DNA of 64,000 nt from DATJLY01 sp035604615 (GTDB lineage: Bacteria > Pseudomonadota > Alphaproteobacteria > ATCC43930 > CGMCC-115725). Made by a program: the position numbers and the translations under genes. The stretch covers positions 1-64,000 of the forward strand of contig DATNID010000071.1 of NCBI GenBank assembly GCA_035604615.1, given 5' to 3'. Positions 17,788-25,864 of this stretch are shown here, piece after piece. Below the pieces are notes generated by a model, which had not been told where the DNA came from, made no database searches, and saw only the letters and a program-made list of their open reading frames with translations. The first letter of the stretch is position 1. The number at the start of each line of letters is the position of its first letter.

Positions 17788-19011
17788 TCACCCCGCCACA
17801 GAGTCTTGCTTGGCGAGTTGGCGAAGCCGTACGCCATGGAGCGCCATTCCCAGGAGCCTCTTGTCCTTGGCGCTTGGATGCACTTCCCGCGGGCGGAATT
17901 GTATTTTGAACCGCCAGGTATTCGCGTCGCTGAGCGCGTTCGCGGCCACGTCATGCGGAATTCGCACGCTTCTGACGCCCCGGTTCTCTGCCGCCGAAAA
18001 TGTCCAGCGCGCCAGCACGCTGCGTCCCACGACAATCTCGACCTCCTGGAGGCTCTGGGGCTCCGGCAGGTAGGCGTGGACATCCGCGTCGATCTCCAGG
18101 TCGCCGCGGTCCGGGACGGGGGCGATCTCGATTTCGTGGACGGCACCCACGCCCCAAACGCCCCAGGCCTCCGCATTGCTCCAGCCCGCTCCCAACAACG
18201 GCGCGGCGCCGCCGCCCGCTGCCTTTATCCACGCGTCCGTCACAAGCCCCTGAATGCGATGGGATCGCCAGTTGTCGGGGCCGCCGGCCGTTCTGCGCTT
18301 GCGGATCACGGCCGAGCCGGAATTATCCGGCAGCGGTATGACCGCTTCGGACTTGTCCGCAAAAAAGTCGTCCACGGCTTTTTCCGCGCCGGCCCACCAC
18401 AGGCTCGAATAGTCATGCACCACGATGAAGCCGCCCGGGACCACGCGCGGATAAAAAAATTCGAGCGCGCTGAGGATGGGAGCATGAAGGTCGCAATCAA
18501 TATGCACGCAGCAAAACGAATGATCGCCCCGGATCTGCGCCGCCGAATCGGGGAAATATCCCTTGATGTATTCCACGTTCTCTTCGCCGACAAAGGCGCG
18601 CACCGCCTCGAGGGACGTGTCGGCGAAGGCGGCCTGGTTCTTGCTTGCGTCGATGCCTTTGATGTCGGCCTCGGCAAATCCTTCGAACGTGTCGAAAAGA
18701 TAGACGGTTCTGTCGAGGCGGCGGGCGATGGTGGCAAGGAGCGCCGCCGTGCGGCCCTTATAGACGCCGACTTCCGCGAAATCGCCCGCGATGCCCTCCT
18801 TGGCCAGCTGGTCCGCAACAAGGCAGAAGAACCAGAAACGTCCCGAGTCGCCGGTTCCCTTCCCCTCCGGCTCGAATCGGCGCATATCGTCGAGCGGCAT
18901 GACCAAGCCGCCCCGGGCGCGATATTGCGCGAAGTTGGTCGTGTATCGCTGGGGCGGACCGGAATTGAAGCGCCAGGACGCATCGCGGTTCGGCGGATTA
19001 TCGCGCTGCAT
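17788..19011 (-). CDS. TylF/MycF-like methyltransferase with GWSNAE module
   Basis: A 407-residue protein. Residues 30-240 are a macrocin O-methyltransferase (TylF/MycF) fold. The SAM site is EVGVYKGRTA (80-89), LFDTFEGF (105-112) follows, and the metal/acid residues are HIDCDLHAP (170-178) and VVHDY (197-201). Residues about 260-400 are an extra beta-rich module beginning GAGWSNAEAWGVWGVG (274-289) and ending DKRLLGMALHGVRL. The same arrangement occurs in the middle of the sulfotransferase at 8811-11492. TylF relatives O-methylate sugars, so this enzyme probably methylates a sugar in the surface glycan, with the module binding the chain. It is the first large gene of the cluster. Confidence 0.85.
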   Translation of the reverse strand: MQRDNPPNRDASWRFNSGPPQRYTTNFAQYRARGGLVMPLDDMRRFEPEGKGTGDSGRFWFFCLVADQLAKEGIAGDFAEVGVYKGRTAALLATIARRLDRTVYLFDTFEGFAEADIKGIDASKNQAAFADTSLEAVRAFVGEENVEYIKGYFPDSAAQIRGDHSFCCVHIDCDLHAPILSALEFFYPRVVPGGFIVVHDYSSLWWAGAEKAVDDFFADKSEAVIPLPDNSGSAVIRKRRTAGGPDNWRSHRIQGLVTDAWIKAAGGGAAPLLGAGWSNAEAWGVWGVGAVHEIEIAPVPDRGDLEIDADVHAYLPEPQSLQEVEIVVGRSVLARWTFSAAENRGVRSVRIPHDVAANALSDANTWRFKIQFRPREVHPSAKDKRLLGMALHGVRLRQLAKQDSVAG

Positions 19012-19267
19012 TGGTGATGCCCTCTCCGCGCGGACGGCCTTTCGCAGTGATGATGGACTTCGTCTCGTCTTGCCCCTGCCGCCACGGCGCGTCGGCCTTG
19101 CGGCAGAGCGCGAGCGCCGCCTGCGCCGCCTCGAGCCCCTCGCCGAGATTGCCGTAGACCGGGGCTGCGGTCTGCGCGGGCGCGGCGGCGATCGATTTGG
19201 GCCGGTGCGGCGCGCGACGCGGCGTCCCAGTGCGCTTGCGCGCGCTTTGCGTGCGTGGGGTCGACAT
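18998..19267 (-). CDS. Doubtful 89-residue frame with copied TPR-gene tail
   Basis: The frame begins with an Arg/Pro-rich stretch, then GNLGEGLEAAQAALALCRKADAPW and RQGQDETKS. The part from LALCRKAD to GQD matches the C-terminus of the TPR protein; DNA 19066-19115 equals 15274-15323 in 49 of 50 positions. The preceding LGEGLEAAQAA also resembles that protein's N-terminal LEAGLDAAESA. It may be a scar of the same duplication, or a small gene built from it. Its end overlaps the methyltransferase start by 14 bases. No strong ribosome site is visible. Confidence 0.35.
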   Translation of the reverse strand: MSTPRTQSARKRTGTPRRAPHRPKSIAAAPAQTAAPVYGNLGEGLEAAQAALALCRKADAPWRQGQDETKSIITAKGRPRGEGITNAAR

Positions 19268-19630
19268 GACTTTGATCGGCTCAGCCTTGGCGCGCGACCG
19301 GACGGGGACGATATTCGCTGACCATGATTTGCGTCATTCCTGCCTGTCGCGGATGAGCCGGGGAGGACGGGTCAACCGAAACGTCCGCGAAAATATCTTA
19401 CATTCACGCCATGATCGTCCAGTGTTTTGTCATTTGAATCGTGACCAATTCAATAACGCTGGATGGTTCGCCAGGAATATTAAAGTTGCATTAATCATGA
19501 ATTGGTATTTCTGCAAGTAGCGGCGCGATGAATCTTCAACCCGGAGCGCATTTGTGCTAATCTTTTTCTATCGTCGGCGCAGGTATCGCGGCAATCACGC
19601 CCCTTTCCGGCGTCGGGCGGGGGATCACCC
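19268..19630. promoter_or_regulatory. A/T-rich divergent intergenic region between the glycan clusters
   Basis: About 360 bases between the minus-strand glycan cluster and the plus-strand rml operon, markedly A/T-rich from 19390 to 19570. For the plus strand, CTTCAA (19534-19539) and CTAATC (19557-19562) are 17 bases apart and could be a weak promoter, placing transcription start near 19569. No clear minus-strand promoter can be picked. No gene is visible. This is the natural place for shared regulation of both sugar clusters. Confidence 0.4.
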
Positions 19631-20182
19631 GTGACGGTCATCGATCTCGCGAAATCCGAGGCGAAACTGCTGACGCTCAGGAAGCACGGCGACGGCCGCG
19701 GCTTCTTCTGCGAGTCGTTCCGGCAAAAGGACCATCCCGGCATCGCATTCGTGCAGGACAATCTGTCGCTGTCGGCCGCGCCCGGCACCGTGCGCGGCCT
19801 CCATTTCCAGAGCCCGCCCTTCGCCCAGGCCAAGCTCGTCACCGTGCTGCGCGGCGCGATCTTCGACGTCGCGGTCGATTTGCGGCGCGGCTCGCCCGGT
19901 TACGGACGCTGGACCAGCGCCGCGCTCGACGCCGAGACGCTCAACCAGTTCCTGATCCCGGCCGGATTCGCCCATGGTTTTTGCACCCTCGCGCCGGATA
20001 CGCTCGTGCTCTACAAGGTCGACGCCTATTATTCGCCGGCGCACGATCACGGCGTCTTGTGGAACGATCCGGCGCTCGGCATCCGATGGCCGGTCGATCC
20101 GGAAGCCGCCATCCTGTCGGAGAAGGACCGCCGACTGCCGCCCCTGTCGGCCATCGACAGTCCGTTCGTCTATCCAGGTTAA
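19631..20182 (+). CDS. rmlC: dTDP-4-dehydrorhamnose 3,5-epimerase
   Basis: A 183-residue cupin enzyme that epimerises dTDP-4-keto-6-deoxyglucose at C3 and C5 in dTDP-L-rhamnose synthesis. Family features present are DGRGFFCESF, the catalytic-histidine motif RGLHFQ, a basic strand AKLVTVLRG, PAGFAHGF, and the YKVD segment with the catalytic-dyad Asp. The start is GTG with GGGGGA six bases upstream. Length is normal. It is the first gene of the rmlCBDA order, probably one transcript with hldE and gmhA. Cytoplasmic. Confidence 0.95.
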   Translation: MTVIDLAKSEAKLLTLRKHGDGRGFFCESFRQKDHPGIAFVQDNLSLSAAPGTVRGLHFQSPPFAQAKLVTVLRGAIFDVAVDLRRGSPGYGRWTSAALDAETLNQFLIPAGFAHGFCTLAPDTLVLYKVDAYYSPAHDHGVLWNDPALGIRWPVDPEAAILSEKDRRLPPLSAIDSPFVYPG

Positions 20183-20202
20183 GCCGCATCGAGAGGGAAC
20201 GG

Positions 20203-21255
20203 GTGAAGATCCTCGTCACGGGTGGAGCCGGGTTCATCGGGTCGGCGCTCATCCGCCACCTGATCGCCGACACGGACGCCTCCGTCGTCAATGTCGACAA
20301 GCTCACCTATGCCGGCGATCTGCGCACGCTCGAAGGGTTCGACGCGCGCCCGCGCTACCACTTCGAGCAGCACGACATCTGCGACCGCGACGCGATGGCG
20401 GCGATCTTCGCGCGCCATCGGCCAGACATCGTGATGAACCTTGCCGCCGAGACCCATGTCGACCGCTCGATCGACGGCTCGGCGCCGTTCATCGCCACCA
20501 ACATCGTCGGGACCCACACGCTGCTCGAGCTGGCGCTTGGCTATTGGCGCGGCCTCGACGGCGAAGGGCGCCAGCGCTTCCGCTTCCACCACGTCTCGAC
20601 CGACGAGGTGTTCGGCGCGCTGGGACAATCGGGCGCGTTCGACGAGGACTCGCCCTACCGGCCCAACTCGCCCTATTCGGCGAGCAAGGCCGCGTCCGAC
20701 CACCTGGTGCGCGCCTGGCACCACACTTATGGCCTGCCCGCGGTGGTGAGTAACTGCTCCAACAATTACGGCCCGTTCCAGTTTCCCGAGAAGCTCATCC
20801 CGCTGACCATCCTCAACTGCATCGCGGACAAGGCGCTGCCGGTCTATGGGCGCGGCGAGAACGTGCGCGACTGGCTCCATGTCGAGGATCACGCGCGCGC
20901 CTTGCACCTGATCGCGACCCGGGGCGAGCCGGGGCGCAGCTACGCCGTCGGCGGCAACAGCGAGCGCACCAATCTCGAGGTGGTGACGGCGATCTGCGAC
21001 GCGGTCGACGCGGCGCTGGGTCGCAAGGGGGGCAGCAGCGCCCAGCTCATCACTTTCGTCGCCGACCGTCCGGGCCACGATTTCCGCTACGCCATCGACG
21101 CCGGCCGCATCGCGCGCGAGCTGGGCTTCGCACCGTCAATAGATTTCGCGGCCGGGCTTAGGCGCACGGTGCGATGGTATCTCGAACACGAAGCGTGGTG
21201 GCGGCCGCTCATCGAGCACCGCTATGCCGGGCAGCGTCTGGGGCTGGTGTCGTGA
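20203..21255 (+). CDS. rmlB: dTDP-glucose 4,6-dehydratase
   Basis: A 350-residue extended SDR that converts dTDP-glucose to dTDP-4-keto-6-deoxyglucose. It starts with GTG at 20203 (VKILVTGGAGFIGS), with GAGAGG just upstream. Visible are the NAD motif GGAGFIG, NLAAETHVDRSI, the active-site triad region HVSTDEVFG, and YSASKAASD with the catalytic Tyr and Lys. SNCSNNYGPFQFPEKLIP and GRGENVRDWLHVEDH are typical of RmlB. Its stop overlaps the rmlD start as GTGA. Confidence 0.96.
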   Translation: MKILVTGGAGFIGSALIRHLIADTDASVVNVDKLTYAGDLRTLEGFDARPRYHFEQHDICDRDAMAAIFARHRPDIVMNLAAETHVDRSIDGSAPFIATNIVGTHTLLELALGYWRGLDGEGRQRFRFHHVSTDEVFGALGQSGAFDEDSPYRPNSPYSASKAASDHLVRAWHHTYGLPAVVSNCSNNYGPFQFPEKLIPLTILNCIADKALPVYGRGENVRDWLHVEDHARALHLIATRGEPGRSYAVGGNSERTNLEVVTAICDAVDAALGRKGGSSAQLITFVADRPGHDFRYAIDAGRIARELGFAPSIDFAAGLRRTVRWYLEHEAWWRPLIEHRYAGQRLGLVS

Positions 21256-22145
21256 GCGGGCCGATCCTCGTCCTCGGCTCGGCGGGCCAGGTCGGCAGCG
21301 AGCTGATGATCCGGCAGAGCCATGCCACCGGGCCGATCGTCGGATTCGACCGCGACACGGTCGATATCTGCGACGCGGCGCAGATGCGCGATCTCGTCGC
21401 GAGCACAGCGCCCGATCTCGTCATCAACGCCGCCGCCTACACCGCGGTCGACAAGGCCGAGAGCGAGCGCGATCTCGCCTTCGCCATCAACCGCGACGGC
21501 CCGGCCAATCTCGCGTCGGCGTGCGACGCGGCCGCCATCCCGCTCCTCCACATCTCGACCGACTATGTGTTCGACGGCGCAAGCGCCGCGCCCTATCGCG
21601 AGACCGACCCGGTCGCGCCCATGGGCGTCTATGGCGCGAGCAAGCTCGCCGGCGAGGAGGCGGTGCGCGCGCGGCTCGCGCATCATGTCATCCTCCGCAC
21701 CGCCTGGGTGTTCAGCGCGCACGGCGCGAATTTCGTCAAGACCATCCTGCGCCTCAGCGCCGAGCGGCCGGAGCTGCGCGTGGTCGACGACCAATTCGGC
21801 TGCCCGACCCCGGCGGCGGCGATCGCCGAAACGCTGCTGGCCATCGCCGCGAAGCTGCGCCGGGGCGGCGCGTCGTGGGGGACATATCATTACGCCGGCG
21901 CTCCGGCGACGAGCTGGTGCCGCTTCGCCCGCGCCATCGTCGAGACCGCGGCCCGCCATCGCGGCCGCATCATTCCGGTGGTGCCGATCGCGACCTCCGA
22001 ATACCCGACCGCGGCGAAGCGGCCCGCCAACTCGGCGCTCGACTGCACCAAGATCGCGGCCACATTCGGCCTCGCGCAGCCCGATTGGGCGCGCGGGCTC
22101 GGCGACGTCATCGACACGCTGCTGGTCAAGGGAGTGGCGGCGTGA
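21252..22145 (+). CDS. rmlD: dTDP-4-dehydrorhamnose reductase
   Basis: A 297-residue SDR that reduces the 4-keto sugar to dTDP-L-rhamnose, the last step of the pathway. The start is GTG at 21252, overlapping the rmlB stop by four bases. Motifs are LGSAGQVGSELM (nucleotide binding), NAAAYTAVDKAES, STDYVFDG and YGASKLAGEE with the catalytic Tyr/Lys, then RTAWVFS. Length is normal. Translationally coupled to rmlB on one side and rmlA on the other. Confidence 0.96.
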   Translation: MSGPILVLGSAGQVGSELMIRQSHATGPIVGFDRDTVDICDAAQMRDLVASTAPDLVINAAAYTAVDKAESERDLAFAINRDGPANLASACDAAAIPLLHISTDYVFDGASAAPYRETDPVAPMGVYGASKLAGEEAVRARLAHHVILRTAWVFSAHGANFVKTILRLSAERPELRVVDDQFGCPTPAAAIAETLLAIAAKLRRGGASWGTYHYAGAPATSWCRFARAIVETAARHRGRIIPVVPIATSEYPTAAKRPANSALDCTKIAATFGLAQPDWARGLGDVIDTLLVKGVAA

Positions 22146-23014
22146 AGGGCATCATCCTCGCCGGCGGAACCGGGACGCGGCTCTATCCGCTGACCCGCGG
22201 GGTCAGCAAGCAGCTCCTGCCGGTCTACGACAAGCCGATGATCTATTATCCGCTGTCGGTGCTGCTTTTGGCCGGCATTCGCGACATCCTGGTCATCACC
22301 ACGCCGGAGGATCAGGGCCATTACCAGGCGCTCTTGGAAGACGGCAGGCAATGGGGCATCGCGCTCACCTACGCGGCGCAGGCCAAGCCGGACGGGCTGG
22401 CGCAAGCCTTCCTCATCGGCGAGCGCTTCCTCGGCGGCGCGCCGTGCTGCCTCGTCCTCGGCGACAACGTCTTTTTCGGGCACGGCCTGTCGGAGGTTCT
22501 GGCGCGCGCGGCGCGGCTGGAGCGGGGCGCCATCGTGTTCGGCTACCGCGTGAGCGATCCGGAACGCTATGGCGTCGTCAGCTTCGATGCCGACGGCAAG
22601 GTCCTGGCGCTCGAGGAGAAGCCGCGCAAGCCGCAATCGAACTATGCCGTGACCGGGCTCTATTTCTACGACGGCAAGGTGGTCGAGCACGCCCGGACAT
22701 TGCGCCCCTCGGCGCGCGGCGAGCTCGAGATCACCGATCTCAACAACATCTATCTCGCGCGCGGCGAGCTCAAGGTCGAGAAGCTCGGCCGCGGCACGGC
22801 GTGGCTCGATACCGGGACGCATGATTCCCTGGTCCAGGCGTCGGAGTTCGTGCGCGCGGTCGAGGCGCGCCAGGGCCTCAAGATCGGCTGCGTCGACGAG
22901 GTCGCCTATCGCATGGGCTTCATCGGCCGCGAGCAGGTGCTGGCGCTGGCGCGCCCGCTCAGCGGCAACGAATACGGAAAATATCTCGCGCGCATCGTCG
23001 AGGAGGAGCCGTGA
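22142..23014 (+). CDS. rmlA: Glucose-1-phosphate thymidylyltransferase
   Basis: A 290-residue nucleotidyltransferase making dTDP-glucose from dTTP and glucose-1-phosphate, the committed step to dTDP-rhamnose. The start is GTG at 22142, overlapping rmlD by GTGA. Signature parts are GIILAGGTGTRLYPLT, SKQLLPVYDKPMIYYPL, the LGDNVFFG metal-site region, and FGYRVSDPERYGVV. TAWLDTGTHDSL and the C-terminal LSGNEYGKYL are typical of RmlA. In this family the product dTDP-rhamnose inhibits the enzyme allosterically. Confidence 0.96.
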   Translation: MKGIILAGGTGTRLYPLTRGVSKQLLPVYDKPMIYYPLSVLLLAGIRDILVITTPEDQGHYQALLEDGRQWGIALTYAAQAKPDGLAQAFLIGERFLGGAPCCLVLGDNVFFGHGLSEVLARAARLERGAIVFGYRVSDPERYGVVSFDADGKVLALEEKPRKPQSNYAVTGLYFYDGKVVEHARTLRPSARGELEITDLNNIYLARGELKVEKLGRGTAWLDTGTHDSLVQASEFVRAVEARQGLKIGCVDEVAYRMGFIGREQVLALARPLSGNEYGKYLARIVEEEP

Positions 23015-23053
23015 GGCCGCGTCGTCTGTCCTTACCCTATGGGAACAAGCACC

Positions 23054-24511
23054 ATGTCCAATGCTGATCTCGTCCCCCTGGTCCAGGCGCTCGCCGGCGC
23101 GCGGGTGCTGTGCGTCGGCGACGTCATGCTCGACCATTACATTCACGGCCGGGTCGAGCGCATCTCGCCCGAGGCGCCGGTGCCGATCCTCAACATCGAC
23201 GGCGAGGAGCAGCGCCTGGGCGGCGCCGGCAACGTGCTGCGCAACCTGCACGCGCTGGGCGCCGAGACCTGCTTCATCTCGGTCACCGGCAGCGATGCGG
23301 CCGCGCGCGACGTGTCGCGCCTGGTGGCCGAGCTCGGCACCGCCGAGGCGCATCTGCTGGCCGAGCGCGGCCGCACCACCACGGTCAAGACCCGCTACAT
23401 CGCCGAGACGCAACAGCTTTTGCGCATCGACCGCGAGCGCGTGATGCCGCTGCCCGCCAAGCTGCGCGCCGATCTGCTCGACCAGGTGCGCGCGTCGCTC
23501 AAGGAATATCGCGTCGTGATATTGTCGGATTACGCCAAGGGCGTGTTGATGAACGGCGTCGCCGGCGACATCATCGCCGCCGCGCGCGAGGCCGGCGCCA
23601 CCGTCATCGTCGATCCCAAGAGCAACGTTTATGCCGACTATCGCGGCGCCACCATCGTCAAGCCCAACCGGCGCGAACTCGCCGCCGCCTCGGGCCGGGC
23701 GCTCGACGGCGAGGGCGCGATCGTCGCCGCGGCCCGCGCGCTGATGGGCGCGTCCAACATCGGCGCCATGCTGGTGACCTGCGGCAAGGACGGCATGCTG
23801 CTGATCGACGGCGAAAGATCCGTCCACAGCCTCGACGCCGAGGCACGCGAGGTCTATGACGTGTCGGGCGCGGGCGACACGGTGGTGGCGGTGTTCGCGG
23901 CCGCCATCGCGGCCGGCGCCAGCCTGCTGCAGGCCGCGCAGCTCGCCAACACCGCCGCCGGTATCGTCGTCGGCAAGGTCGGCACCGCCATCGTCCACGC
24001 CAACGAGCTGGCCCAGGCGCTCGTCGACCGCGACGCGCTCGATCACGGCAAGGTGCTGCCGCTTGCCCTGGCGCTCGACCATGTCGCGCGCTGGCGGCGC
24101 AACGGGCTCAAGGTTGGCTTCACCAATGGCTGCTTCGATCTGCTGCATCCGGGGCATGTGGCGCTCCTGGCGCAGGCGCGCGAGGCATGCGACCGGCTCG
24201 TGGTCGGCCTCAACAGCGACGCCTCGGTGAAGCGCCTCAAGGGGCCGGGCCGGCCGGTGCAGACCGAGGAAGCCCGCGCCATGGTGCTGGCCTCGCTGGC
24301 GACGGTCGACGCCGTGGTGGTGTTCGACGACGACACGCCGGTGAAGCTGATCGAGGCGATCCGGCCGGATCTTCTGGTCAAGGGCGCCGACTATCACCAC
24401 GACCAGGTGGTCGGCGGCGACTATGTCGAATCCTATGGCGGGCGCGTGCTCCTGGCCGCGCTGGTCCCGGGCCACAGCAGTTCGGCGACGATCGCGCGCA
24501 TCGCCTCGTGA
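23054..24511 (+). CDS. hldE: Bifunctional heptose-7-phosphate kinase / heptose-1-phosphate adenylyltransferase
   Basis: A 485-residue fusion enzyme for ADP-heptose, the inner-core LPS precursor. Residues 1-325 form a ribokinase-like kinase (GDVMLDHYIHG, RLGGAGNVLRN, and the catalytic loop DVSGAGDTVVA). Residues about 345-485 form a nucleotidyltransferase with GFTNGCFDLLHPGHV and LNSDASVKRLKGPGRP. An ATG at 23039 is also in frame. Neither start has a strong ribosome site; the second matches the usual N-terminus better. Its place between rmlA and gmhA joins rhamnose and heptose supply in one transcript. Confidence 0.94.
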   Translation: MSNADLVPLVQALAGARVLCVGDVMLDHYIHGRVERISPEAPVPILNIDGEEQRLGGAGNVLRNLHALGAETCFISVTGSDAAARDVSRLVAELGTAEAHLLAERGRTTTVKTRYIAETQQLLRIDRERVMPLPAKLRADLLDQVRASLKEYRVVILSDYAKGVLMNGVAGDIIAAAREAGATVIVDPKSNVYADYRGATIVKPNRRELAAASGRALDGEGAIVAAARALMGASNIGAMLVTCGKDGMLLIDGERSVHSLDAEAREVYDVSGAGDTVVAVFAAAIAAGASLLQAAQLANTAAGIVVGKVGTAIVHANELAQALVDRDALDHGKVLPLALALDHVARWRRNGLKVGFTNGCFDLLHPGHVALLAQAREACDRLVVGLNSDASVKRLKGPGRPVQTEEARAMVLASLATVDAVVVFDDDTPVKLIEAIRPDLLVKGADYHHDQVVGGDYVESYGGRVLLAALVPGHSSSATIARIAS

Positions 24512-24533
24512 CCGAAGGCGGCAGGAGATGACC

Positions 24534-25163
24534 ATGACCAACGCGCCCGAGACTGTCGCCGACGACGCTCGCATCGACCAGGTGCGCGCCATCTTCCGCC
24601 GCTCGATCGTGGTCAAGGAGAAGCTCATCGCCGACCACGCCCAGACCGTGGTGCGCATCGCCGATCTGTGCGCGCGCTCGATCCGCAACGGCGGCAAGAT
24701 CATGCTGTGCGGCAATGGCGGCTCGGCGGCCGACGCGCAGCACCTGGCGGCGGAGCTGTTGGTGCGGCTGCGCTCGGAGGTGAACCGCGAGGCGCTGCCG
24801 GCGCTGGCGCTGGCGCTCGACCCGTCCTCGATCACCGCCTGCGGCAACGATTACTCGTTCGACGTCTATTACGAGCGCATGGTGCGGGGCCTGGGCCGGT
24901 CCGGCGACGTGCTCATCGGCATCACCACCTCGGGCAAGTCGAAGAACGTGCTGCTGGCGCTCAAGGCCGCGGGCGAGATGGGAATTCACCGGGTGGGCTT
25001 GCTCGGCGGCGACGGCGGACCAGCACTGGCGCTGTGCGATCTGGCGCTGACGGTGCCGTCCAAGGAGACCGGCCGCATCCAGGAAAGCCACATCATGATC
25101 GGCCACGCGGTGATGGAGTTGATCGAGGACGCCATCGTTGGGCATAGTGCAGGGAGAGCATGA
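24534..25163 (+). CDS. gmhA: Sedoheptulose-7-phosphate isomerase
   Basis: A 209-residue SIS-domain enzyme catalysing the first step from sedoheptulose-7-phosphate toward ADP-heptose. The start at 24534 is chosen because AGGAG lies six bases upstream; the ATG at 24528 abuts it. SIS motifs are LCGNGGSAADAQHLAAEL and GITTSGKSKNVL. ETGRIQESHIMIGH contains the Glu/His pair expected at the active site. It follows hldE closely. The window lacks a gmhB-type phosphatase, which must be elsewhere or replaced by another phosphatase. Confidence 0.94.
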   Translation: MTNAPETVADDARIDQVRAIFRRSIVVKEKLIADHAQTVVRIADLCARSIRNGGKIMLCGNGGSAADAQHLAAELLVRLRSEVNREALPALALALDPSSITACGNDYSFDVYYERMVRGLGRSGDVLIGITTSGKSKNVLLALKAAGEMGIHRVGLLGGDGGPALALCDLALTVPSKETGRIQESHIMIGHAVMELIEDAIVGHSAGRA

Positions 25164-25178
25164 CGGAGGATTAGGCAA

Positions 25179-25829
25179 GTGACCCAACCCTGGCCCGGAA
25201 TCCGCGCCGACGATGACGACGACGACGACGAGCCCGATGTGCGCCGGCCGCCCTCGGAGAAGAAGCCGGACGAGGGCGCGAGCAACGAGCTCGAGACGCG
25301 CCTCTTCAAGAGCCGTACCGTGATGGTGTTCGGCCAGGTCAACGACAAGCTGGCGCGCGACGTGGTGGCGCGCATCCTGACCTTGGTCGAGGAATCCGCG
25401 AAACCCATCCATATCTACGTCAACTCGCCCGGCGGCCACGTCGAGTCCGGCGATTCGATCCACGACATCATCAAATTCGTGCGCGACAGCGTGCCCATCG
25501 TGATGATCGGCACCGGATGGGTCGCGTCGGCCGGCGCGCTCATTTATTCGGCGGCGGAGAAGACGCGGCGCCTGTGCCTCCCCAACACGCGCTTCCTGCT
25601 GCATCAGCCGATGGGCGGCGTGCACGGGCCTGCGACCGACATCGACATCGAGGCGCGCGAGATCATCAAGATGCGCGAGCGCCTGAGCCAGATCATCGCC
25701 GACGAGACCGGCCAGTCGATCGAGCGCGTGCGCTCCGACACCGAGCGCAACTACTGGATGTCGGCCGCCGAGGCGATCGAATACGGGCTCGCGCACAAGA
25801 TCATCCGCTCGATCGAGGAGCTGAAGTAA
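25179..25829 (+). CDS. Divergent ClpP-type serine protease subunit with Asn for catalytic Asp
   Basis: A 216-residue ClpP homologue, GTG start, with an acidic N-terminal extension (seven Asp in a row near 11-17). The fold motifs are present: IYVNSPGGHVESG, S117 in GTGWVASAGA and H142 in TRFLLHQPMGG. The third triad position, Asp in the DTERD segment of housekeeping ClpP, reads DTERN here (N191). A Listeria ClpP1 and a rhizobial second-ClpP group, as I recall, carry the same change. The variant may be weakly active alone and need a partner subunit. Its position after gmhA is unusual. Cytoplasmic, presumably with ClpA/ClpX. Confidence 0.85.
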   Translation: MTQPWPGIRADDDDDDDEPDVRRPPSEKKPDEGASNELETRLFKSRTVMVFGQVNDKLARDVVARILTLVEESAKPIHIYVNSPGGHVESGDSIHDIIKFVRDSVPIVMIGTGWVASAGALIYSAAEKTRRLCLPNTRFLLHQPMGGVHGPATDIDIEAREIIKMRERLSQIIADETGQSIERVRSDTERNYWMSAAEAIEYGLAHKIIRSIEELK

Positions 25830-25864
25830 GCTCGGGCCCCGTTCGCAGCGGAGGAGAGCCGCCC

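Noticed and set aside
21890..24847. Minus-strand frame of nearly 1000 codons opposite rmlD, rmlA, hldE and gmhA
   Set aside because: It is antisense to well-conserved enzymes, has His/Arg/Gln-rich low-complexity composition and no domain. It reflects third-position GC bias on the coding strand.
25179..25829. Calling this gene the housekeeping clpP
   Set aside because: The catalytic Asp is Asn and there is an acidic extension, with no clpX or tig next to it; a divergent paralogue fits better.
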